Positions 35,306-42,562 of a DNA stretch of 64,000 bases are shown here, piece by piece. This DNA comes from Burkholderia pyrrocinia (GTDB taxonomy: Bacteria; Pseudomonadota; Gammaproteobacteria; Burkholderiales; Burkholderiaceae). Within the stretch, counting starts at the first letter, position 1, and the number at the start of each line of letters is the position of its first letter. Below the pieces are notes generated by a model, which was given only the letters and a program-made list of their open reading frames with translations, did no database searches and had not been told where the DNA came from. A program made the translations under genes and the position numbers. Location of the stretch: the NCBI RefSeq assembly GCF_018417535.1, contig NZ_CP070977.1:1612001-1676000 (forward strand), written 5' to 3'.

Positions 35306-35872
35306 ATGGCATTCATGAAGCAGTCGGAATTTGCGGACCTGTGCGGCGTGTCACGACAGGCCGTGCTCAACTGGAAGCGCGAGAGCAAACTCGTCATGCA
35401 GGGCGCGCGCGTCGACGTCGATGCGTCCCTGGCTCGGCTCGGCCGGGTTCGGCGCGGCGGCTCTCCCGTTCAGCCGGAGGCGAGCAAGGATGCAGTAGTC
35501 GACATCGAGATCCAGCCCGGCGAATCACTCGACCAGGCTGCTGAACGCCTCGCGGGCGAGATCGATGTCGATGGCACGAGTTTCGACGAAGCCAGGCGCA
35601 TTAAGGAGGTCTATCTCGCCCTACTGCATCGCCTCGATTTCGAGAAGAAGTCTGGCGCCCTGGTGGAGCTCGATACCGCCAGCACCGTCCTCTTCGAGGA
35701 GTTCCGGGCACAGCGCGATGCGTGGCTCAACTGGCCGGCAAAGGTCGGGCCACTGATTGCCTCCGAACTCGGCATCGAGGCCGACAAGATCACCTCGGTG
35801 CTGGTCGCCCATGTCCACAAGCAGATTGCACAACTGGGGGAACCGGAGGTTCAGTTCAGCGAGGACCGCTGA
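35306..35872 (+). CDS. phage small terminase subunit-like (Nu1/TerS) protein
   Basis: 188 residues from ATG 35306 (AGAGGAAA upstream). Residues ~3-55 are a winged helix-turn-helix (MKQSEFADLCGVSRQAVLNWKRE, then VMQGARVDVDASLARLG), the DNA-recognition domain of Nu1-type small terminases. The rest is a helical oligomerisation region (ARRIKEVYLALLHRLDFEKKSG, TVLFEEFRAQRDAWLNWPAKVG, LVAHVHKQIAQLG) typical of this family. It would select element DNA for packaging. The large terminase is absent, as in satellites that redirect a helper's large subunit. tRNA-fMet follows 40 bp downstream. Confidence 0.8.
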   Translation: MAFMKQSEFADLCGVSRQAVLNWKRESKLVMQGARVDVDASLARLGRVRRGGSPVQPEASKDAVVDIEIQPGESLDQAAERLAGEIDVDGTSFDEARRIKEVYLALLHRLDFEKKSGALVELDTASTVLFEEFRAQRDAWLNWPAKVGPLIASELGIEADKITSVLVAHVHKQIAQLGEPEVQFSEDR

Positions 35873-35911
35873 CCGTTTGACGCACTGCGGCGGTGCGAGT
35901 ACACTCCGCGC

Positions 35912-35988
35912 CGCGGGGTGGAGCAGTCTGGCAGCTCGTCGGGCTCATAACCCGAAGGTCATAGGTTCAAATCCTATCCCCGCAACCA
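35912..35988 (+). tRNA. initiator tRNA-fMet (anticodon CAT) carried by the element
   Basis: 77 nt with encoded CCA. Acceptor CGCGGGG / CCCCGCA leaves a C1-A72 mismatch, and the anticodon stem ends in three G-C pairs (GGG around CTCATAA around CCC); both are marks of initiator tRNA. The T-arm is TAGGTTCAAATCCTA. A strong terminator follows at 35995. Confidence 0.93.
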
Positions 35989-35994
35989 ACATCG

Positions 35995-36027
35995 AAGCCC
36001 GCTTTGCGACAGCAAGCGGGCTTTTCA
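35995..36027 (+). terminator. terminator after tRNA-fMet
   Basis: AAGCCCGCTT (35995-36004) pairs with AAGCGGGCTT (36014-36023), followed by TT and CATTTC. Confidence 0.8.
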
Positions 36028-36149
36028 TTTCGTACGCGGCATCTCGCCGTTGTGACGACAAGAAGCCACCCGCGACGAATTCTGATCATCACCTCCTCGA
36101 TACCGATTCTCATATGGCAGATAATGATCTCCTTTTTCAAGGAGGCATT

Positions 36150-36383
36150 ATGCAAATTGACGTTACGGGGCTGAAACCTGATCCGGATAACAAAGGGCAT
36201 GTTCTGGGATGGGGAGTGATTCGACGAGCACCGTGGCACTTCGCTGGCGTTTACCCAAGCGAGGACGCTGCCAACGCGGTGGCAGCAGAGTTGGGCCCGG
36301 ACTACGTTTTCGACTACGGCTCTCATCGTGTCGGTTCGGACGATTTCATCGGCGGCCTTGACCCGAGGACTGTACGCCAGTAA
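36150..36383 (+). CDS. small hypothetical protein
   Basis: 77 residues from ATG 36150, chosen for the perfect AAGGAGG upstream. Sequence MQIDVTGLKPDPDNKGHVLGW then GVYPSEDAANAVAAELGPDYVFDYGSHRVGSDDFI; a compact alpha/beta protein with no recognised family. It is the first cargo gene after the tRNA. Codon use is AT-richer than in the host. Confidence 0.7.
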   Translation: MQIDVTGLKPDPDNKGHVLGWGVIRRAPWHFAGVYPSEDAANAVAAELGPDYVFDYGSHRVGSDDFIGGLDPRTVRQ

Positions 36384-36477
36384 TCACGCATGTTTTTTGC
36401 CCCGCATCACTATCGCGGGGCATGTGATCAACCGTAGGCCAATCAAAAAATCAATCCTTCGAAGCGCGAGAAATGAC

Positions 36478-37386
36478 ATGAGAAAGCGACTTCATCACCA
36501 TGTCTGGCAACACTATCTGAAATCGTGGCTAGTCAACGGGGCGATAACATGCTTGGCCGCAGATTCGATCTTCCGAACCGGAACCGTCCGAGTTGCAGTG
36601 GATCGCGACTTCTACACACTGAAGGCTCTCAGCAATCAAGATCTGCAGCTCGCCCGCGTCTTGATCGGCGGAGTGAAGAACGAGGACGCACGTCAAAGCC
36701 AGCTTAGATTTTTGGAAAGGATTGCAATTCCTTCCAGGCTCAAAGGCATATCACCAGACATCGATAGCGAGATTGATACATTTCACAGCAACGTCCTCGA
36801 GGAATGGCACACAGCGATTGAACACTCGTTCATCCCGTTACTGAAAAGGGCGCTGGTTCACGACATCGATTTCTATAGACACGACCAAGACTGCATCCCG
36901 TTCCTTCACTACCTGTGCACTCAGAACATGCGAACAAAGGGTGTTCGCGAACGTGTTTTAGCGCTGAACGCGGAAAGCGGCGTTCTAGACATATCCAGAA
37001 TCTGGCCGATCCTCGCCATTACCTTCGCGGAAAACGTTGGGGCGACCCTGTATGTTGAACGACGGCGACGCAAACTTGTGTTGATTCAGAACACGACTGA
37101 CGTGCCGTTCATAACCGGTGATCAGCCCGTGGCTAATCTATTGGCCATTGCAGACGGCCCGCCTGAGCGTTTGGCCCTCTACTACCCGATTTCTCCTGAC
37201 CTTGCATTGGTATTGAACGAGGTCGATGACGAACTCCCTCTTGCCAGCGAAACACTTACGACGGAGCAAGTCCGCGGCCTCAATGCGAAACTTGCATCAG
37301 GGTGCCACGCGCAGCTGTTCGGTACTTCGGAGGAGGCTTTACGCTCTGCTCAACACGATCCCGCATGGGTTCCACGCTCTTCATGA
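36478..37386 (+). CDS. DUF4238-like protein, cargo gene
   Basis: 302 residues from ATG 36478. The N-terminus RLHHHVWQHYLKSW and the late motif VPFITGDQPVANL match the two conserved blocks of DUF4238 proteins (HHxxxxxYLxxF and F.T.DxPV). Between them lies a helical region (IDTFHSNVLEEWHTAIEHSFIPLLKRAL, PFLHYLCTQNMRTKG). The catalytic role is unknown. The gene is clearly AT-richer than the host, lies among element cargo, and its end overlaps the first prtN-like ATG by 4 bp. An anti-phage or host-benefit role is a guess. Confidence 0.75.
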   Translation: MRKRLHHHVWQHYLKSWLVNGAITCLAADSIFRTGTVRVAVDRDFYTLKALSNQDLQLARVLIGGVKNEDARQSQLRFLERIAIPSRLKGISPDIDSEIDTFHSNVLEEWHTAIEHSFIPLLKRALVHDIDFYRHDQDCIPFLHYLCTQNMRTKGVRERVLALNAESGVLDISRIWPILAITFAENVGATLYVERRRRKLVLIQNTTDVPFITGDQPVANLLAIADGPPERLALYYPISPDLALVLNEVDDELPLASETLTTEQVRGLNAKLASGCHAQLFGTSEEALRSAQHDPAWVPRSS

Positions 37387-37643
37387 ATACAGTCTTCTTA
37401 CTGATGGCACAGTACGGGGCAACTGCCGTCGTTCCGGTCGAGCTCGTCTGTCGTGACTACTTCTCGCATCTCACCGTGCCCCAGTTTGTTCGCAAGGTAA
37501 GTACCGGCGACATTGCCATCCCACTCGTTCGGATGGAACGGTCAAAAAAGGCAGCAAAGGGCGTTCACATTCAAGATCTCGCGAACTACATCGATGAGCG
37601 GCGTGCTGCCGCATTAAAGGAATGCGAGCAGCTGCGCTCCTAG
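37383..37643 (+). CDS. PrtN-type pyocin activator protein, copy 1
   Basis: 86 residues: MNTVFLLMAQYGATAVVPVEL, CRDYFSHLTVPQFVRKVSTGDIAIPLVRM, HIQDLANYIDERRAAA. This is the PrtN family, in which Pseudomonas PrtN activates pyocin genes through P-box promoters after DNA damage. It should be a DNA-binding activator of element or helper-phage genes. It overlaps the DUF4238-like stop by ATGA. A paralogue lies 155 bp downstream. Confidence 0.85.
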   Translation: MNTVFLLMAQYGATAVVPVELVCRDYFSHLTVPQFVRKVSTGDIAIPLVRMERSKKAAKGVHIQDLANYIDERRAAALKECEQLRS

Positions 37644-37798
37644 CGCTCTGCCAATCGATGCAGTTGCCGATTCAGTGGGCAAGGCTGATGCCAATTGCGC
37701 GCGTGCCATTGGCTGAATGGGCAGTTGGTGCAGCGCTGCTCATTCGGCCCAGCGTCGCCCGCGCGATCACCGGACAATTCAATTGCGACCCACGGACC

Positions 37799-38059
37799 AT
37801 GAACACAGTCTTCTTGCTGATGGCTCAGTACAACGCGACAGCGATCATACCGATCGATGTCGTGTGCCGAGACTACTTCGCGCCGATGACGGTCGCGACG
37901 CTTGTCAGAAAGATCAGCACTGGCGAAATTCCGCTCCCGCTCATTCGGATGGGAAAGTCCCAGAAGTGCGCTAAGGGCGTCCATATTCAGGATCTGGCGA
38001 ACTACATCGACGAGCGTCGGGCAGCAGCAGTGAAGGAGTGTGCGCAGTTACGCGCATAG
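37799..38059 (+). CDS. PrtN-type pyocin activator protein, copy 2
   Basis: 86 residues, the same length as copy 1 and about three-quarters identical by eye (MNTVFLLMAQYNATAIIPIDV, HIQDLANYIDERRAAA). The differences lie mainly in the middle (APMTVATLVRKISTGEIPLPLIRM). This is a tandem duplication, suggesting either dosage or altered target choice. The 155-bp gap between the copies has no gene. Confidence 0.85.
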   Translation: MNTVFLLMAQYNATAIIPIDVVCRDYFAPMTVATLVRKISTGEIPLPLIRMGKSQKCAKGVHIQDLANYIDERRAAAVKECAQLRA

Positions 38060-38079
38060 CCGCTGATCGCGTATGTCGA

Positions 38080-38568
38080 TCAGTTGACGAGACTGAAGCC
38101 GATCGCGAGCGTGCTTGCAATGGCAAGCATTGCGCTTACCCATCCACAAACCTGACCCGCAACATTGAGTCGTCTTCCGGCAGTGAGGCGATCGTACACA
38201 TGGTCTATTTGCTTGGACAAATCCCCCACTTCCACCATTCGCGATTTGACTTCATTCAGCATCCTGTCAAAGCTCACTGAGGCGAGATACATATTGAGAA
38301 TAGCGAAAGCAACCCCGAGCCCATATCCGAGCAACGCAGTGGCGCCGATCCACTTCGGATGAGGCAGCTTCGCACCCGCCAATAGAGTTGCCACGCCGGC
38401 CAAGCCAGCCGCATTCAGCACGACCAGGTGTTTGACTGTCTCAAGGTCCCATGTGGATGAGCGCTCCGACAAGCGTTCCCACCATTGCTCGAGCATGGAA
38501 CGCGCTGCGTGCCGCCGGGCCGATTCCCGGCCTCGCGCGTCATCCACAAGATCATTTCGGATGTCCAT
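38080..38568 (-). CDS. small integral membrane protein
   Basis: 162 residues, convergent to the prtN pair. Hydrophobic segments: VVLNAAGLAGVATLLAGA (~50-67), WIGATALLGYGLGVAFAILNMYLASV (~73-98) and VCGWVSAMLAIASTLAIGFSLV (~139-160). The region between the second and third is a heptad-like amphipathic helix (MLNEVKSRMVEVGDLSKQIDHV), and the N-terminus is charged and cytosolic. GAGGAG lies nine bases before the ATG. No family is recognised. Membrane proteins with a helical sensor are often effectors in anti-phage systems; that is speculation here. Confidence 0.72.
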   Translation of the reverse strand: MDIRNDLVDDARGRESARRHAARSMLEQWWERLSERSSTWDLETVKHLVVLNAAGLAGVATLLAGAKLPHPKWIGATALLGYGLGVAFAILNMYLASVSFDRMLNEVKSRMVEVGDLSKQIDHVYDRLTAGRRLNVAGQVCGWVSAMLAIASTLAIGFSLVN

Positions 38569-38763
38569 AACCTAAGTCTCCTCGTTCGCTCCCGATACCC
38601 GAGAGAATATCGGATCAAGAGCGTCGCAAGATGCCCGCGCCCAAATTCGAACCGGCGCTACCGCTGCTGGCAAAGCCCTTGTACCCACGAGTCGGAACAG
38701 GCCTGCAATGCCGAGTATGAGCATCTCAAGGGTCGGAACGCCACTGCCCTACTAGCATCATCG

Positions 38764-38796
38764 AAGCCCATTCTGCGAAAGCACGCGGGCTTTTTA
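38764..38796 (+). terminator. putative terminator resembling the one after tRNA-fMet
   Basis: AAGCCC (38764-38769) and GGGCTT (38787-38792) flank a loop and a T-run follows. The block ATCGAAGCCC...GCGGGCTTTT matches the terminator at 35995, but no intact RNA or protein gene lies just before it. The surrounding gap 38569-38857 holds no other recognised feature. Confidence 0.5.
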
Positions 38797-38857
38797 TCTG
38801 GACCGTGGCAACGGGCATGTCACTTTACCGACGGCCCATTACGCGGCTGGGCAAATC

Positions 38858-39205
38858 TCATGGCTTCGCCTGATCCAACTTGCGCATAAACTCATCCTCC
38901 GACTTCTGTATCAGTTTATCCGCGAGTCCCTGAATGGTCGGATTGAGATGCACGGCCACGTATAGAACCTTTTCCATGGAACTACGAGATAGGCGAAAAG
39001 CAGGTGTGAACGCGCGTCCAGCATCCTTCACGAAATGAATTTCCCTTACCGCGACCGTGTCCCCAAACGCATCTATGTGGCTCTTGCGAGCTTCAACTGC
39101 GCGCCATGGCAAATATGGGTTATCGAGAGCGTTTAGCCTGTCCAGATCCCGCCAAAAATCCTCGTCGGACCTATATAAGCTGGCCTTTCCCGTTTTCGTA
39201 TTCAC
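38858..39205 (-). CDS. hypothetical protein, end of a minus-strand cargo operon
   Basis: 115 residues from GTG 39205, which overlaps the upstream stop (GTGA). Sequence SLYRSDEDFWRDLDRLNALDN, VREIHFVKDAGRAFTPAFRLSRS, LIQKSEDEFMRKLDQ. Charged and soluble, with no known domain. Last gene of the set starting at 40582. Confidence 0.6.
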   Translation of the reverse strand: MNTKTGKASLYRSDEDFWRDLDRLNALDNPYLPWRAVEARKSHIDAFGDTVAVREIHFVKDAGRAFTPAFRLSRSSMEKVLYVAVHLNPTIQGLADKLIQKSEDEFMRKLDQAKP

Positions 39206-39456
39206 ATTGATTTCCTACGCAGAGCATTGTCAATCTGCGACGATCGACTGTTCCCGAGCATCTCGTCGACCTGAATCATCGAAACCTGCGGTGGCCTAGT
39301 ATGCCGCTCTGCGAAGGGGTAGACAGCGCGAACCGCAATGGCTAGCGCCCGTCCCATACTGCTCCACTGGCACAAGCCACCTCGATTGATCGGCCGCAAC
39401 TCAGCGAGTTTCGAGCGTAGCGCGTCACCCTCACCGCTGCAAGGCGGTCTCGTCAC
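39202..39456 (-). CDS. possible small protein coupled to its neighbours
   Basis: 84 residues from a GTG at 39456 (or ~51 from an internal ATG near 39354). Its 5' end overlaps the 3' end of the membrane protein gene and its 3' end overlaps the next start by GTGA. The stretch RALAIAVRAVYPFAERHTRPPQVS followed by MIQVDEMLGNSRSSQ reads like a real protein. The true start is unclear. Confidence 0.5.
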   Translation of the reverse strand: MTRPPCSGEGDALRSKLAELRPINRGGLCQWSSMGRALAIAVRAVYPFAERHTRPPQVSMIQVDEMLGNSRSSQIDNALRRKSM

Positions 39457-40375
39457 TGGTAGTATTTTCGTTAATCCCTGCGGCGACAAGCGCTTGACGC
39501 CCCTTTTCAAGTAGGCGGCCTTGCTCTTTTGATGTAATGTTGTCGCCCCAAAATCTGCGCTCGAGATAGAAATTGCTAATCTCCGCTCCGGAAAGAAACA
39601 GCATATCACTCTTATGTCGCTGTGATTTATCTACGTTAGCACTCTGCTGTAGCGGCCAATCGGGGCCTCTACTGACTGCGGCAGGGATAAACGGTGTTCC
39701 GAGCATATCCGCTGGTGATACAGCAACTATAGGAGCGCGGTTTGGTATTGCAACCACGCTACTCATTGCACTGGTGAGTGTAATATAACTAATCGCCCCG
39801 TCAGTCTTGACGTATATGTTACTAAGCTGCCCCTCATATAGGATGACCTGCCCGCTGTCCTGGACCTTTGATAATGCAGAAACAGCGATAATTGTCTCCC
39901 CTTTTCTTTTAGAATTAAAAGGCCCTCGTATCTCATACAGCCATGGGTGCCGAGCCAAGCGCGAGAATAACGGCAATTGATATTCAATTGCCAATCCGCA
40001 CACCAATCCAATCGCAACACCAGCCACATCTATGCATGCAAAATATACAATGACGTGTGCAATATGCTGGGCAAGACCGAAGGATGTTGTGCGCAAATCT
40101 GCGCCCGAAATATTATCGGCGTGAAGTACCGGAAAGAAATAGCTAAGATCAACAGGAGCAATCCATCGAATGTGATTTGCCGCCCACCCGTTGATAACTA
40201 TATAAAATGCCCCGTGAAGGAAAAACGAGGTGCAAACAATCCCCGCAAGCTGCCCTAATGGGCTAATAGCAACGGTTTCTCGACTAATCGCTTGCGGGGC
40301 ATAAAGACCAGCAAAGAAAAAAGCGCCTGGCGTAAGCAGGACAGCAACAACTACCGTGGCCCAAGCAAGAGACAC
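39431..40375 (-). CDS. membrane protein, possibly DUF6338-like
   Basis: 314 residues. The N-terminal half has three or four membrane helices (LAWATVVVAVLLTPGAFFFAGL, LGQLAGIVCTSFFLHGAFYIVI, HVIVYFACIDVAGVAIGLVCGL). The C-terminal half is soluble: HPWLYEIRGPF, then IIAVSALSKVQDSGQVILYEGQL and AISYITLTSA, which recalls the DUF6338 family in which a small beta domain follows a membrane part. The gene is strongly AT-rich for this genome. It follows a 66-residue gene by 6 bp. Function unknown; a phage-defence role is possible only by context. Confidence 0.7.
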   Translation of the reverse strand: MSLAWATVVVAVLLTPGAFFFAGLYAPQAISRETVAISPLGQLAGIVCTSFFLHGAFYIVINGWAANHIRWIAPVDLSYFFPVLHADNISGADLRTTSFGLAQHIAHVIVYFACIDVAGVAIGLVCGLAIEYQLPLFSRLARHPWLYEIRGPFNSKRKGETIIAVSALSKVQDSGQVILYEGQLSNIYVKTDGAISYITLTSAMSSVVAIPNRAPIVAVSPADMLGTPFIPAAVSRGPDWPLQQSANVDKSQRHKSDMLFLSGAEISNFYLERRFWGDNITSKEQGRLLEKGRQALVAAGINENTTSDETALQR

Positions 40376-40381
40376 GTTGTC

Positions 40382-40582
40382 TTACAACGGCGTGACAGTC
40401 GTCAGATTCTTTCCTTTGAGCGCAATACGCCTTTCAACAATACGATTCACTGCTTCTTCGTATGTCACCGGGGAGCCATCCGCAAGAGGCTCTAACGCTT
40501 CGAGAACCAATTTAATATCGCCGCCAGCAAGGTCAACAAGCCCCTTGAAGCCCTCTTCGCTTCGATTGGTAGAGATACGCAT
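40382..40582 (-). CDS. small soluble protein, first gene of the minus-strand cargo operon
   Basis: 66 residues (SEEGFKGLVDLAGGDIKLVLEAL, SPVTYEEAVNRIVERRIALKGK). Acidic N-terminal half, basic C-terminus. GGAGGTCC precedes the ATG. Its stop is 6 bp before the membrane protein start, so the two are one transcript. It could be a partner or antidote of the membrane protein; no family is recognised. Confidence 0.68.
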   Translation of the reverse strand: MRISTNRSEEGFKGLVDLAGGDIKLVLEALEPLADGSPVTYEEAVNRIVERRIALKGKNLTTVTPL

Positions 40583-40995
40583 TTGGACCTCCGGGGTTTC
40601 TCGAGACTCAAGCCAATAATGTGCGCCAGCGGTTCCATGATCAAGGAGGGGCAGTACCTACAGCGCGCAATTTGATCGTAGCAAACGTTCCCATGGTCAG
40701 TATGCCTCAGATCAAAAAAGGCAGGGGTACCGCTAGCTCAGCGTTGCTGCACAACCATTGATCGGCGGAGCTCGGCCGCTGCATTGCTGGCGCACTCGGT
40801 CAGGGGTCGCTCGGAGATAAGGCATCTCATGCCTGTGCTCAAACACGCTCGCCGGAGGGGTGTGCGGCTTTTCGAAGCGACCACGAAGGCGTGCACAAGC
40901 AGGTGGGTTGACAAAATCCAGTTACATGACGGTTACATGGAGCAATGACGGGGAATCTGATTGAAGCAAAAAAAGCCACAAACCCTTGATTTCAC
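40583..40995. other. right end of the element, no gene recognised
   Basis: About 410 bp between the last cargo gene and attR. It carries the right arm-type repeat and should hold the promoter of the 40582 operon on its left side. Confidence 0.55.
40921..40940 (+). repeat. putative integrase arm-type site, right copy
   Basis: Identical 20-mer to 21852-21871 and in the same orientation, 55 bp inside attR. Confidence 0.6.
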
Positions 40996-41044
40996 TGGCC
41001 CGCCCTACACGATTCGAACGTGTGACCTACGGCTTAGAAGGCCG
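40996..41044 (-). repeat. attR core within tRNA-Arg
   Basis: 49 bp identical to 21673-21721, inside the intact tRNA gene. Integration kept the tRNA whole at this end. Confidence 0.95.
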
Positions 41045-41072
41045 TTGCTCTATCCAACTGAGCTAAGGGCGG
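40996..41072 (-). tRNA. tRNA-Arg (anticodon TCT)
   Basis: 77 nt on the minus strand, CCA encoded. Acceptor CCGCCCT / AGGGCGG, D-arm GCTCAGTTGGATAGAGC, anticodon loop CTTCTAA between ACGGC and GCCGT, T-arm ACACGTTCGAATCGTGT. Reads AGA codons. Attachment site of the element. Confidence 0.95.
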
Positions 41073-41252
41073 TCGAGGAAAAAAGACACGGCGCCTGACG
41101 CGGACCGCATTTGGCACGAGGCTTCGAGCAGCAGCAGCAACAACAGCACCACCCAACTCAACGCCCCGAAACAAAACGGGCCCGGCATGAAACCGAGCCC
41201 GAAATTATACCCGATCATCGCGCCACATCACGCGAGACCGGCTATCGCGGCA

Positions 41253-42083
41253 TCAAACCGGCTGCGGATGCAGCATGAACCAGCCGAGACAGAACACGCC
41301 GGCGATCACGCAATACACGCCGAACGACGCGAGCCGGCCGCGCCCTTCGAAATAGCGCATCAGGAACCGCACGCTCAGGTACGCGGCGATCGCCGTCAGC
41401 ACGCCGCCGAGCAGCGCATCGGCGAGCTGGTCACGCGCATGGAACAGCTTCGGCAGCTCGAGCACGCCCGCCGCGAAGATGATCGGCGTGCCGAGCAGGA
41501 ACGAGAATTCCGCCGCCTTCTCCGCCGTCAACCCGGCGGCATTGCCGGCGATCATCGTCAGCCCGCTGCGCGAGAACCCCGGAATCAGCGCGCCGATCTG
41601 CGCGAGGCCCACGAAGAACGCCTGCTTGAACGTCATCTTCTCGGGCGCCTGAAGCGCGCGGCTGCGCTGGATGCGATCGCCGAGCCACAGCAGCACGCCG
41701 TTCACGATCAGCGCGATCGCGACGATCCGCAGGTCGTGAAACACGCGTTCGATGCGCTTCTCGAGCAGCAGCCCGACGATGCCGGTCGGGATCGTCCCGA
41801 TGATCAGCGCCCACATCAGGTGCCCGTCGTCGTTCTTGCGGCCGCCGAGCTGCGCGAAGAAGCCGCCGATCAGCGCGATCCAGCGCGCGCGGAAGTACCA
41901 CAGCAGCGCCAGCGCGGTGCCGAGGTGGAGCGCGACGAGGAACGGCAGCAGTTGCGGCGCGTGCTTGTCGATATGCATGCCGAACAGTGCCGGCACGAGC
42001 AGCGTATGGCCAAGGCTGCTGACGGGGAAGAGTTCGGTGACGCCCTGCAGGACGCTCAGGAATACCAGAAACCAGAGACTCAC
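41253..42083 (-). CDS. uppP: undecaprenyl-diphosphatase
   Basis: 276 residues, full family length. It recycles undecaprenyl pyrophosphate to the monophosphate lipid carrier for peptidoglycan and other glycans. Multi-pass membrane protein with conserved [14 protein letters not shown] near residue 20 (Glu and Ser of the active site) and [12 protein letters not shown] near 170 (Arg). GTG start at 42083 with AAGGA upstream. It supplies the lipid carrier on which cell-wall and some exported polysaccharides depend. Confidence 0.95.
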   Translation of the reverse strand: MSLWFLVFLSVLQGVTELFPVSSLGHTLLVPALFGMHIDKHAPQLLPFLVALHLGTALALLWYFRARWIALIGGFFAQLGGRKNDDGHLMWALIIGTIPTGIVGLLLEKRIERVFHDLRIVAIALIVNGVLLWLGDRIQRSRALQAPEKMTFKQAFFVGLAQIGALIPGFSRSGLTMIAGNAAGLTAEKAAEFSFLLGTPIIFAAGVLELPKLFHARDQLADALLGGVLTAIAAYLSVRFLMRYFEGRGRLASFGVYCVIAGVFCLGWFMLHPQPV

Positions 42084-42255
42084 GCGTCGGTCCTTTTAAT
42101 GGAGATTAAGCGGGAAGAAAGACGGACGACGCGATGCGCGTCCGAAAAAACGCGCCCCGATTATGCCGAGCCAGGATTACTGCGCCAAGGCATTTGGCCG
42201 GATATTGCGGCATTGCACACAAACGCTTGCAATTTGTAAGCGCACAGAAAGCAAA

Positions 42256-42281
42256 AAGCCCGCCATTTGCATGGCGGGCTT
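42256..42281 (-). terminator. bidirectional hairpin terminator
   Basis: AAGCCCGCCAT (42256-42266), loop TTGC, ATGGCGGGCTT (42271-42281), with T-runs on both sides (TTTTTGC on the minus strand). It serves the 28-residue gene at 42305. Confidence 0.75.
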
Positions 42282-42304
42282 TTCGACTTCGGCAGGAATT
42301 GCCG

Positions 42305-42391
42305 TCAGCGGCCGAGCTGATAGAAAAATAATACCGTGCTGCCGGTGAACATGCCGAACAGTGCGAGTCCCATTGCCATTGCCAGATCCAT
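42305..42391 (-). CDS. 28-residue single-pass membrane miniprotein
   Basis: MDLAMAMGLALFGMFTGSTV then LFFYQLGR. The ATG is preceded by a perfect GGAGGGGG and the gene ends before a hairpin terminator, the structure of a real small gene. One hydrophobic helix spans nearly all of it. Function unknown. Confidence 0.6.
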   Translation of the reverse strand: MDLAMAMGLALFGMFTGSTVLFFYQLGR

Positions 42392-42562
42392 GGCCCCCTC
42401 CACGAAGTGTCATGACCCGGCAACCTCACCGGTTCAGAGGCATTATCCAGACCGTTGCGACTGTTAAAAACTCGCAATTTCCCGAGAAGGGTTTTCCCCG
42501 ACCGGCGGCGGCCCGATAATGGAGCGCGCCGTGTCCCGTCCACCCGCCCAACCCGATTCGCC

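Larger units (their letters stand above)
21673..41044. mobile_element. integrated 19.4-kb phage-satellite-like element in a tRNA-Arg gene
   Basis: The element is bounded by a 49-bp perfect direct repeat (21673-21721 and 40996-41044) that is the 3' part of tRNA-Arg(TCT); the intact tRNA is at the right. It encodes a tyrosine integrase at the left end, AlpA-, Rha-, PC4- and XRE-like regulators, a primase-helicase with an internal iteron cluster, SSB, a lambda-D-like decoration protein, a tail-fibre-like protein, a small-terminase-like protein, tRNA-fMet, two PrtN-type activators, and AT-richer cargo. Large terminase, portal, capsid, tail-tube and lysis genes are absent. This fits a satellite that packages itself with a helper phage; a prophage with a large deletion is the alternative. 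The boundaries are certain; the satellite interpretation is inference. Confidence 0.85.

Noticed and set aside
38600..38720. tRNA-like TTCGAA hairpin on the minus strand
   Set aside because: No acceptor, D-arm or anticodon stem can be built around it.
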